A DNA stretch of 64,000 nt, taken from the NCBI GenBank assembly GCA_963969595.1, contig OZ018409.1, forward strand, positions 12,352,520-12,416,519, given 5' to 3'. Every line of letters begins with the position of its first letter. Positions within the stretch are counted from its first letter, which is position 1. Below are positions 36,005-45,869 of this stretch, piece by piece. A program made the translations under genes and the position numbers. Source of the DNA: Neckera pumila (lineage: Eukaryota > Streptophyta > Bryopsida > Hypnales > Neckeraceae). The notes beneath the pieces were generated by a model. The model had not been told where the DNA came from. It saw nothing but the letters and a program-made list of their open reading frames with translations, and ran no database searches.

Positions 36005-36592
36005 CAAGGTACCTTGCAACCAATTTTATGTACAATAACAATTTTGCAATCATTTTGCTAAATTCATGTCTTTCTCTTATTACCAACCCTTTCACCTTCT
36101 AATTGATATGCTCAGCAAACCATTTTCAAATATGACCAAAATGAAATTGCAATAGATCTCAAGACCCATGAAGACTCATATATTTCTAGCTTTTCTTCAA
36201 ATGTTGAATTCAACATCCATCCATCCACCTTAAGTAAGATTGTTTTGTTTTGTTTTGTTTCTTTGTTACGTTGATATTTCTTAGATTGTGCGCCTCCAAG
36301 TTGTGTTCTTAGTACCATCAAAAAACTCTTGGCCAGGAGGGGTTTGCGGACTTTGTTTCATGGCGTTCCAACTCACGACAAAAAAAAATATTGAATTTCA
36401 AATTTTTTATAAATTAGAAAATCATTTTTAGTTTTATTTTGGTTGTGGCAACAATACAGGGCACATTGATACTAGTAGAAGTACGTTAAAGGAAATCTAA
36501 TTCTAGATATTGTGATTCTTCGTCAAATACCATACGGGCCTAGGGTGTGAAGATGGAATTTAGGGATGTTATGGACACCAATATAGGAAGTA

Positions 36593-36812
36593 AGGTAGAA
36601 CCACCCAATCCCGATAAGGGACCTAATTGCGACCGGTTCTAAAGACGGTACTCATTTTAGAATTGAAATGTTCTTACACTTTAGATAGCTTGTTGTTTTG
36701 GTCAACAAACAATAAGCTATCTATGGTGTACCTACATTTAAGTTCTAAAATGAGTACCGTCTTTAGAACCGATCGCAATTAAGTCCCTGATCAGGAATGG
36801 GTGGTTCTATCT
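36593..36812. mobile_element. Foldback TA-MITE, nearly full-length palindrome
   Basis: 220 bp. The left half, starting AGGTAGAACCACCCAATCCC, is almost the complete reverse of the right half, so the whole element can fold into one hairpin of about 108-bp arms. TA flanks at 36591-36592 and 36813-36814. The FG-GAP locus reads 'ggaacTAgagttg' (near 22933) where this copy reads 'ggaagTA[element]TAgagttg'. Confidence 0.92.
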
Positions 36813-37044
36813 TAGAGTTGCGCAAGTTTGCAAGTTGTATGCTCTGAAATCATCTTTGAGTCAGCTACTTGACGTGGCAACATAAAACGCCACAATGCTT
36901 ACTACTATTCAAAATCATCGATTACATTTTACACTTCCAACTCTTTCTTCTACACAACTTGAATCGACTAAACACATACCATCAAGAAACCTTAACTATT
37001 TTAGTTCTTCACTCAATGCCGTTTGTGCTTAAGAAAATAATTAA

Positions 37045-37118
37045 CCCCTAAATGCCTCAATCCTTTTCTGAATTTTTGCACATTTTTGCTTATATCTTTG
37101 TAAAGAAATATCATTTCC
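37045..37118 (+). mobile_element. Left-end fragment of a TTAA element
   Basis: CCCCTAAATGCC after TTAA (37041-37044). The FG-GAP locus has the unfilled TTAA at 23167-23170 in the same context. The right end is lost. Confidence 0.6.
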
Positions 37119-37321
37119 CTAAGTCGCGCTTCCTCATAGTGACTCTGATCACTCCACTCGGCCCATTACTCCATCTAGCATGGCGCTAGCAACGATGATT
37201 GTTCATAAGAACCCTAGCCTCAGAGGTTGAAACCTCCACTAAAACCAAAAATTTGAGGCTGTGCAGAAAGAGAAACGATCAGAGAAATCGATTTTACGAG
37301 GCAACTGAACACATATATCTA

Positions 37322-37748
37322 AGTAAACCAGCCCATTGTGGTTGGAACACCTAATGACCCCATGACAAATTTTTTGACCACAGTCAATGTCTAACCCAAC
37401 ACCAATGGAGTGATTAGTGACCTCATTAAGAACACCTACTTTTTCAGTGTAAACCATTGTAGAAAGTGACTTTTCATGGCCTTTTACATTGGAGATTATT
37501 GTGACCACTTTAGATGATTAAGAAGAGCATATTGGATACAATTTTTGTTGGTTATGGGGTAGTCTACTGACTCATTTGGAAAAATCACTTTAAAAATCCG
37601 TAACAAATTTATACTTTGTTTGAAAAATATAATTTCAGTTGCTCTCACTATTTCTCACACTTGTCTTCATGTGGGAAAAAATTTGAAAACTTTCAGCAAT
37701 GGCATGAGGGTAGACTCCAAAGTTTGACCACAATGGTTTGGTTTACCC
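37322..37748. mobile_element. TA-MITE, AGGTAAAGCAGCCCATTG subfamily
   Basis: Left end AGTAAACCAGCCCATTGTGG, right end in reverse GGTAAACCAAACCATTGTGG. Related in reverse orientation to 29617-30058. It is inserted in the duplicated FG-GAP 5' region; the original locus near 23490 lacks it. Confidence 0.75.
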
Positions 37749-38812
37749 ATGTTGCTTGCTTGTGGATGCTCAATTGCTGCTGCGACGAGGGAGTGCATTG
37801 CTCTACAGCAAAAAAGTTCAGGACGAAGTCGATCTTCAGTAGCGCGGTTTCAGATGACAATATTTGATACCATGGTCAACAAAGAGCCAAAGACGTGCTT
37901 ATCACCGTGGGGCTTTGATTTATTTTTGCCTAAGAGCACCGGCAGTGCAGGCTTGGCAAACAAGCCCTGTAACGGCAAATGGCAAGGCATTCTACATCTT
38001 TTGAGGGACAAATTGAACCAATGCAAAGCCGGTAATCCAAATGTCAAATGGGACTATAAAAAGAAAGAAAAGAAAAGATTCTACCTTAAAAGAAGATTTT
38101 TCATGGACACAACAAGGGAAGGTTGAATTTATTGGCACACATAATAATGTGGAAAAGGTATGACAATAATAAATTTTCTTAATGTGGGCCAAACTAGGGA
38201 CCCTCCATATTTTGACAAAATGTCGAATTTGGTCAAGATAATGACGAGCCTAAGAACAAAGAGAGACCAATGCTGATTGCATTGGAAAGAGTTTCTGGAA
38301 TTGACCCTTTATTATGCCATTACCGTCTTAGTACCCAGGAACATTGCAAATTTTCTAATTTAGAGAACCACGTTTGGCATTGTAAATCTTCATTTTACGC
38401 CAATTCTTTTGATTTGGATTTGGACAATAAGATGATTTCATTGGTGCAAGAAACAAGAAGAACTTTAAATCTTTGATGAGTGTGGGGTTTTTTAATAATG
38501 TTTTAGCATTTTCATAGTCGAACCCCATTTGATCCAGGAATTTAAAAAAAATCTGAGCTAGAATTTTAATGATAATAATACATATTGGCAATTATCTTTA
38601 GATGTGATAAAATTTCACAAGGATTCTTTTCAGAGATTTTATGGGGTTTTAAATATTGAGTGATTGGTCTTTCATTTAAATATAGAAGTGGATTTCATTG
38701 TGTGCCAGCTAGACAATGTTGTGTTTGAGCTCCATTTTAGTTGTAAAGATGATTTGCATTGAATTTGACTTCAAGTATATATAATTGTTTTAGGGTAATT
38801 TGATTCACCTAG

Positions 38813-39738
38813 CCCCTAAAGTCCCATTGTCCCCTTGAGGGACAAAATGGATTTCGGGCAGACACCTACGGTCTCAATATTTGTTGTAATTTTCTGAGTT
38901 TTTTTGTGAAGATAGAGAATCACATTAGCTTTCCAAAAACATAATTTTCATTTCAATCAGTGCCTGGTAGCAAAAGTTATGGCTGAAAAATCCCAAATTT
39001 TAGTTCGTTGGGCAGAAAAAAAAACTCACAAAAATTTTAAATCAAAAATATTAAAAATTTGTTTTATGTAGATTTTATTCTCATCTATAAGGAAAGCTTT
39101 GATTTATTCCATTTGAAGCTGTTATGCAAAAGTTATAGACAATCTTATTTTTTGGGCAATTAGAGCATCTTTTTGAAAAAATAACTTGTAGGATTCATTT
39201 CTGAACTCAATTTTGACAATTTACAAAAAAAAAAATGTTTTCAAAGGTTAAGATTTCTTGCTAGAACAATCCCACCATTGAGATTAGTACATTTGAACCC
39301 TATCTTAAAGCTATTAATGATTTCATTTTTCCTTCCCTCTTGAATCTACTTATACTTAATAAGATTTTAATGAATAAAAACTAAGTATTTCTTTTTTGAA
39401 TTTTTTTTCTAAGATTCTCAACTCAATTCTTTGTCATATAAAATTCAAAATTCAAAATCCTAAGAGCAAAAATTTTAAGTTGAGAAGGTTCAAAGCCAAA
39501 AAATGTAGTTGAACAAGCTGCAAAAAAACTTGATTCCTTCACTTTAAATGCAAATATCTTCCAATCTATACAGTCAAAGTTTTTGAAATTTCTTCCACAC
39601 ATTCTTACACTAGTGTAGTACAAGATCTTATGGTTGAATATGCAAAAAATACATTTTTAATATTTTTTTTGCTCTTTGCTATAGAAATGGCAATTTTGAG
39701 TGGTTTTTGATGGAAAAAGGGCCTTGGAACTTTAGGGG
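38813..39738 (+). mobile_element. Short transposon of the TTAA family with a CTAG duplication
   Basis: Starts CCCCTAAAGTCCC and ends AACTTTAGGGG as in the family, but the flanks are CTAG (38809-38812 and 39739-39742). Unit 2 of the tandem duplication reads 'ttcacCTAAagtct' at 42036-42039, so a 4-bp CTAR-type target was used. 926 bp, no ORF. Confidence 0.8.
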
Positions 39739-39771
39739 CTAGAGTCTATGGACTTTGTGGTCAAATAATTT

Positions 39772-40380
39772 AAAATTTCTATTCTCATAGATTACATTTT
39801 TGGCTATATGAAAAGCTTTGATTCATTCCATTTGGATTTGTTATGAAAAAGTTATAGACAATCTTGTTTTTGGGGCAATTAGAACATCTTTTTGAAAAAA
39901 TAACTTGTAGGATTCATTTCTGAATGAATCTTTTTCAATTTAAAAAAAAAAAAAGTTCCACATGGTTTAGTTTGCTTGCTAGAACAATCTCATCATTGGA
40001 ATCAGTGCATTTTAATTCCATCTTAGAGATACTAATAATTTAGATTTTCCTTCTATCTTGTATCTATTTCTACTTAACGATTTTTTAAAGTATGCAATTA
40101 AGTTCTTTTGAATTTTTTTCCTAGACTTTCAACTCAATTCCAATCCCGCAATGTGCTGAAAAACTTGTTTTTTCACTTTAAACACAGACATCTGTGCATG
40201 ATATTGAAAGAAATGCAAAAATTCTAAAAAAAAAATTCCACACATTTTCATACTAGTTAGGTGCAAGATCTTATAGTTAGATGTGCAAAAAAAACAATTT
40301 TCAAATTTTTTTACTCTTTGTTATAAAAATGGCAGTTTGGGATGTTTTTTAGCAGAAAAAATTCCTTGGTCCTCTAGGGG
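39772..40380 (+). mobile_element. Left-truncated TTAA element
   Basis: The interior matches the right two thirds of 44141-45057 and the end is TCCTCTAGGGG before TTAA (40381-40384). The left end is missing. Confidence 0.65.
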
Positions 40381-42918
40381 TTAAATATTTTTTGTTACGT
40401 AGAAAGACTCTAGATAGTATATAACATTGTTTAGCGGGCAAAAGAAATGCAGTTGCGTTGAGCATTTCTTTCAATATCTCTCTGGATGGTGAATTACATT
40501 CTCACATTTTTTATGGTTATTTTCTCATAACTAATCCCTAAAGGATAATAAAAATATCCAATACTATAAAGATGTATTAGAAGCTCTAGCTTAAAAGAAA
40601 ATATTAGTGGTGAATCTCATACAATAGCTGTAAAATATAATCCTTAGACACATTTATATAATTAGATCAACTAGTACACAAACCAATACTTTCAATAATA
40701 TTTGAAGCCAAAAACTGATAATTTCTTCTCAAATTGATTGCAAGTTGAATATTTGTGATTTCTATAAAATAAATTTCTTTTAAACTCAAAATATTGAGTT
40801 TTCATCATAGTAGTTTTTGAAATTTTTATATTACTTTTTATTCAAGTCATTTTTGAACGGTTGTTTTTTGAATTAGAAAAATTATTTTTTGAGGTCAAAT
40901 CTACCAATACCCTTTAAATTAAAGAATATTTGCAAAGCAAAGTCTTCAAAGATCTATACTATACAAGTGATAAAGAGCTACTACAAGAATCTTAAAAATG
41001 ATGATGGTTGGTAAAATGCACTTTTGTGTATTTGTTTAGTCAACTGTTTGAAATTTGAATGTTTATTCTTTAAAGGCTTAAATATGGTATTGAAGAAAAG
41101 TCCATACTCTCATCAAAAGAGTAATTTACATATTGCTTTCAAACAAGAGTTGTAAATAATGACCTTATATCATACCCCATATAATTAAATTTACGGATTC
41201 CATTAGCCAATATCTATCAATAAAATATAAAATTAAAACATTAACATTTGTTCCTCTTCAAATAAGCCAAGTCATCAAAAATAATTGCATGTGAGTACCA
41301 ACCTTGCCACCCGTAGCTTGGTAGGTCCCAATTGGCGATTATTTTTGATAACTTGGATTTGCCGTTGCAACTACGTAACTTAATCCAAATCTATGTTATG
41401 TAATAGTAAAGTCTTCAAGCGCAAGTTTGGATGACAGTTTCTATTGCCGTGGTCGACAAGGAGTTGAGAGATGCTTATCACCTTAGGCTTTGATTTTTTT
41501 TTCCTAAATTTGAGAATAATACATGGCACTAAATTTTGTGCCAATTCTTTCAATTTGAATTTTGAAACTATAATTATTTCATTGGTGCAAGGAAGAAGAA
41601 CTTTGAACTTGAAATCTTTGATGGGTGAGGAGTCTGTTAACTATGTCTTAGGTTTTTCAAAGGCTAAACCCATTTGACCCAAGGGATAAAAAAAATCTAA
41701 GCTAAAATTCTAATGATAATAAAATATATATTCATTTATCTTTAGATGTGATAAAAACTAAATGTTGCATGCATTATTTTTAGACATTTTATAGGGTTTC
41801 AAATATCAAGTGGCATATCTCAAGGAATGGATTTCGCTTGGAATTTTGTCATATGCATGGATAGTTTTGTGTTTGGATAGCATACTTAATCCTCTCAAAC
41901 AGTTTCTTTTGAAAAACTATAAAAATTGCATTCAAAAATGAATCCTATAAGCTCCATTTGGGTTGTAAAGATGATTTTCATTGAATATGCCTCCAAATAT
42001 ATAGTATTATTTTAGGGCCATATAATGCAATTCACCTAAAGTCTTGAGGTTAGCTAATGCATCATAGGATATTAGTAGCCAAAGTACCACATGTGGTTGG
42101 TAGTTAAAGCACCATGGGACCTAGGCTACTCAATTGGTAAGTGCACATATTTAGTGCATCTCTACATATTTTATATTATATAGAAAGACTCTAGGTAGTA
42201 TACAACGTAGCTACGAGGGCAAAAAAAACGTGGTTCAATTGAACATCTCTCAATATCTCTCTTCTATGGTTGGGTGGTGAGTTACACTGTCGCATCTTTT
42301 ATATCTATTTTCTCATTATTAATCCCTAAAAAACCAAGGGGTAATCCAAATTTCCAAAATTTCCAAAATTATGAAGATGTATTATAAGATGTAACTTAGG
42401 ATAATATTTAATAATGACTCTCATTCTAGAGTTGTAAAATATGATCTACATATAGTTAAATCAACTAGTACACAAAGCAATAATTTTTCAATTAAATTTG
42501 AAGCCAATTTAATGATAATTCTTTCTAAAATTGATTTTAGATTGAATACTTTTGATTTCATAAGAATTTTTTTCCTTTGAGTCTAAAATGTTGAGTTTTA
42601 ATAACAATAATCTTTAAAGATGTTTATTTTATTTTATTTGTTTAAGTCATTTTGGAGCAATCATTTTTTGAATTAAAAAAATTGTTTTCTGAAGACATAC
42701 CTACCAATACCCTTTGAATTATAGAATAATTGCAAAGCAAAGTCTTTAAAATCTATACCATTGAAGTATTAAAGAACTACTACAAGATTTTTTTACTTAA
42801 ATCAATAAAAAAAACATATGTTTGGGATGTGCTTACGTTCATCTATTGTTTGAAACTTGAATGTCTATTCCTTTAGGGATTAATTATAGTATTGAAGAGA
42901 AGTTTATACTCTCATTAA

Positions 42919-44136
42919 TTCCTAAAGGACTAAGTGTCCGTTCAACGGACAAGTGGGATTTCGGGCAGGTACCTATGGGCTGAATTTTTGTCCTGATCTT
43001 TTGAAAATTTTTTTGAAGATAGAAAAATTGATAAGCTTTGTGGGAATGTAATTCTTTTTTCAATCGATGCCCGGGAAAAAAAGTTATGCCCAAATAAGCT
43101 CAAAACATGGGAGAGCGGGCAGCAAAAAAATTTTGCAAAAAATAAATTTTTTTATTTGAATTTACTTTTCCCATAGATTATATTTTTGTCTATGTGGAAA
43201 GCTTTGAGTCATTCCATTTGGATTTGTTATGAGAAAGTTATGGACAATCTTATTTTTTGGGCACTTAGAGCATCTTCCTGAAAAAAATAACTTGTAGGAT
43301 TCATTTCTGAATGCAATTTTTACAATTTTCAAAAAAAGAAGTTCCATGTGATTTAGTTTTTCTTCTAGAACAATATCACCATTGGGATTAGTGCATTTTA
43401 ATTCCATATAAAAGATATTAATATTTTAGATTTTCCTTCTATCTCGTACATACTTCTACATAACAATTTTTTTAATAATGAAAATTAAGTTTTTTAGATT
43501 TGATTTTTTTCTACTAGACTCTCAACTCAATTCTCCACTATAAATATTTAAAGCTTAAAACTCTGTAGTGCAAAAATTTAAAGTTAAAAATGTTCAAATT
43601 CAAAAAATCTAGTCCCACAATGTACTGAAAAATTTGTTTTTTGCACTTTAAACGCAAATATCTTGCAATCCGTGCTGTCAAAAATTCTGAAATTTTTTCC
43701 ACAAATTGTCATACTACACTAAAAACTATATTTAGTGTTAGCAGCACTATCTACAAACCATGACACTAAATATCATTAAGCCTACTAAAGTAAGTAACAT
43801 TAAATGTAATTTCTTACACTAAATATACTCTATGGTAAATCTGAAATCCGAAAAATGTTTACATTTAGTGTTAGAAGGGAAGAGAAGGCGAAGGCGGCGC
43901 ATTCAAGTCTAACACTACACTAATTACTCCAAAGTTCAGATTTAGTATTGAGTGGGGTAGGCTGGTAATTACACTAAATGCAATCCAACACTAAATATAT
44001 TTTTTAGTGTAGTTAGGTATAAGATCCTACAGTTAGATGTAAAAAAAAAACAATTTTCAAATTCTTTTACTCTTTGCTATAGAAATGGTAGTTTTGAGTG
44101 TTTTTTGGCAAAAAAACGGCCTTGGTCCTTTCGGGG
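42919..44136 (+). mobile_element. TTAA-flanked short transposon with another MITE inside
   Basis: Starts TTCCTAAAGGACTAAGTGTC after TTAA (42915-42918) and ends GGTCCTTTCGGGG before TTAA (44137-44140). It contains the 292-bp MITE at 43718-44009. Directly joined to the next element with a single shared TTAA. Confidence 0.82.
43718..44009. mobile_element. TA-MITE with CACTAAAAA ends
   Basis: Ends CACTAAAAACTATATTTAGTG / CACTAAAAAATATATTTAGTG (reverse), trimmed here to the shared CACTAAAAA; TA flanks at 43716-43717 and 44010-44011. The sister element at 44141-45057 has the unfilled 'catactagttagg'. The centre is GC-richer (near 43880). The motif TTTAGTGTTA recurs several times inside. Confidence 0.88.
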
Positions 44137-44140
44137 TTAA

Positions 44141-45057
44141 CCCCTAAAAGCCCGTTGTCCCTTCGGGGGACAAATGCATTTTTGGGCAGGTATCTATAGG
44201 CTGAAATTTTCTCTTGATTTTTTGAAACTTTTTTGGAAGGTAGAAAAAATGATTAGCTTCATGAGAATATCATTTTTTTCACAATCGGTGCCCGGGAACA
44301 AAAGTTATGACCAAATAAGCTCAAAACAGGGAACGGCGGGCAGCAAAAAAATTTGCTTTTTTTTTTTTTTTTTTTTTCGTAACTTTTTTTTCATAGATTA
44401 TACTTTTGTCTATCTAAAAAGCTTTTATTCATTTCATTTGGATTTGTTATGAGAAAGTTATGGACATTCTTGTTTTTTGGACAGTTAGAGCATCTTTTTG
44501 AAAAAAATAACTTGTAGGATTCATTTTTGAATGCAATTTTTCAAATTTTTCAAATTTTTTTTTTCATGGTTAAGTTTACTTGCTAGAACAATCTGACATT
44601 GGGTTTCGTGCATTTTAATTCCATCTAAAATATATGAATATTTTAGATTTTCCTTCTATCTTGTACCTACTTCTACATAACAATTTTTTCAATAATGAAA
44701 ATTAAGCATTTTTGATTTTTTTTTTTTTGTGTAGATTGTCAACTCAATGCCACTATAGGCATTTAAAGCTCAAAACTCTGTAGTGTAAATATTTTAAGTT
44801 AAAAATGTTCAAAGTCAAAAATCCAGTTCCACAATGTGCTGAAAAATTTGTTTTTTTCACTTTAAACATAGATATCTTGCAATCTGTGTGGTCAAAACTT
44901 CTGAAATTTTTTCCACACATTCTCATACTAGTTAGGTGTAAGATCCTACGGTTAGATGTGCAAAAAAAAACATTTTTAATTTTTTTTCACTCTTTGCTTA
45001 AAAAATGGCAGTTTTGGGTGTTTTTTTGGCAAAAAAAAGGCCTTGGGCCTTTAGGGG
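44141..45057 (+). mobile_element. TTAA-flanked short transposon
   Basis: Starts CCCCTAAAAGCCCG after TTAA (44137-44140), ends GGGCCTTTAGGGG before TTAA (45058-45061); 917 bp. Closest relative of 32386-32969. A hairpin GTCCCTTCGGGGGAC lies just inside the left end. The unit 1 locus at 41113-41116 shows TCAA in place of the TTAA. Confidence 0.88.
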
Positions 45058-45200
45058 TTAAGAGAATAATTTAGTGATCGCTTTCAAATAGGAGTTGTAA
45101 ATAATGACCATATATCTTACCCATATAATTAAATTTATAGATTGCACTAACCAATATTTGTCAATAAAATATGAAATCAAAACATTAAAACTCCTTCTTC

Positions 45201-45869
45201 ATTGATAGTTACTTGACCTTACCAGACTTTGATACTAATTGTAGTTAGCGGTGGGTTCATCAATGCATCAACAAAATAGCTTTCATTCATCTTCCCATCT
45301 ATTTCTACAAGCCTTAGAATAAGCCTACGGCATAATGGGACTACAATAAAAAAATTAGGTATTATTTCAACGCATAACATATTCATAAGCAACAAACTGC
45401 AAATGCCACTAGTTCTACACTTCTAGAAGGCATACTAAATAAGTCATAAATTTTCAAAGGAAAAGGTTGAAGGAGCTTGTAATGTAATCTAGATGAATTC
45501 AACATCTTTCTCATTTGCACTTAGAAAAGATATTCATAGTATCGAAACATTCCCTCAACAAGACATCACACTAAATACTTCGTTGATATTTAGCCAAAAC
45601 CATCCCTAGCCTTTACAAATCCACCACCTCCAAATAACCATTAAAGAACCCAATTGCTACCAAAAATGATCCATACTTGTAGTCTGCATTGTTCTTACCC
45701 TTCTGTGAAAAACCCTTTGAGCCTACCTACCTCATCAATGGCAATAATAGATATTTCAAGCAACATTCCTGGACAGGGGATGCATTTAGAGCCACATCAG
45801 TTTATAAACCTCCTAAACTACCACCCAAGCCAAGCTTTTGCTGTTGATATCCCATTATTGATAACAATA
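45201..45869. other. Intergenic DNA downstream of the trihelix gene
   Basis: No gene is seen. One weak open frame (45654-46112, +) overlaps the antisense of the trihelix locus and is probably chance. Confidence 0.4.

Larger units (their letters stand above)
29479..36124. repeat. Segmental duplicate of 48398-52524
   Basis: The two blocks match in the same orientation over their whole length. At the left both read 'attgaattaagttcatat...'; at the right both read 'ctcagcaaaccatt'. This copy is longer because it holds extra insertions: 29617-30058, 31734-32143 (a different MITE sits at the equivalent place in the other block), 32386-32969, 33386-33710, 34851-35751 and 35789-36004. The other block therefore serves as an unfilled reference for each. 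Confidence 0.88.
36130..37920 (-). pseudogene. Duplicated 5' region of the FG-GAP gene with only six codons left
   Basis: Phrases from 22760-23660 recur here, for example 'ataccatacgggcctag', 'cttcctcatagtgactctgatcactccactcgg' in short pieces, and 'gtggatgctcaat'. The start codon (37137-37135, minus) and the next five codons (MRKRD plus one) are kept. The rest of exon 1 is replaced by a fragment of a TTAA element, and no later exon follows. Two MITEs are inserted (36593-36812 and 37322-37748). The FG-GAP locus itself gives the unfilled sites. Confidence 0.8.
37830..41245. repeat. Tandem duplication, unit 1
   Basis: Unit 1 (37830-38812 plus 40385-41245) and unit 2 (41420-42918 plus 45058-45200) run head to tail and align in order. 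Shared phrases: 'gatgcttatcacc', 'atttcattggtgcaag', 'agaaagactctag', 'agttgtaaataatgacc'. Unit 1 is split by elements at 38813-39738 and 39772-40380; unit 2 is split by two elements at 42919-45057. Confidence 0.78.
41420..45200. repeat. Tandem duplication, unit 2
   Basis: See unit 1 (37830-41245). The left portion (41420-41490) is a third, short copy of the FG-GAP 5' region ('ccgtggtcgacaaggag'). No gene. Confidence 0.75.

Noticed and set aside
43718..44009. CACTA-type transposon
   Set aside because: Ends start CACTA, but the proven target duplication is TA, not 3 bp, and no transposase is present.
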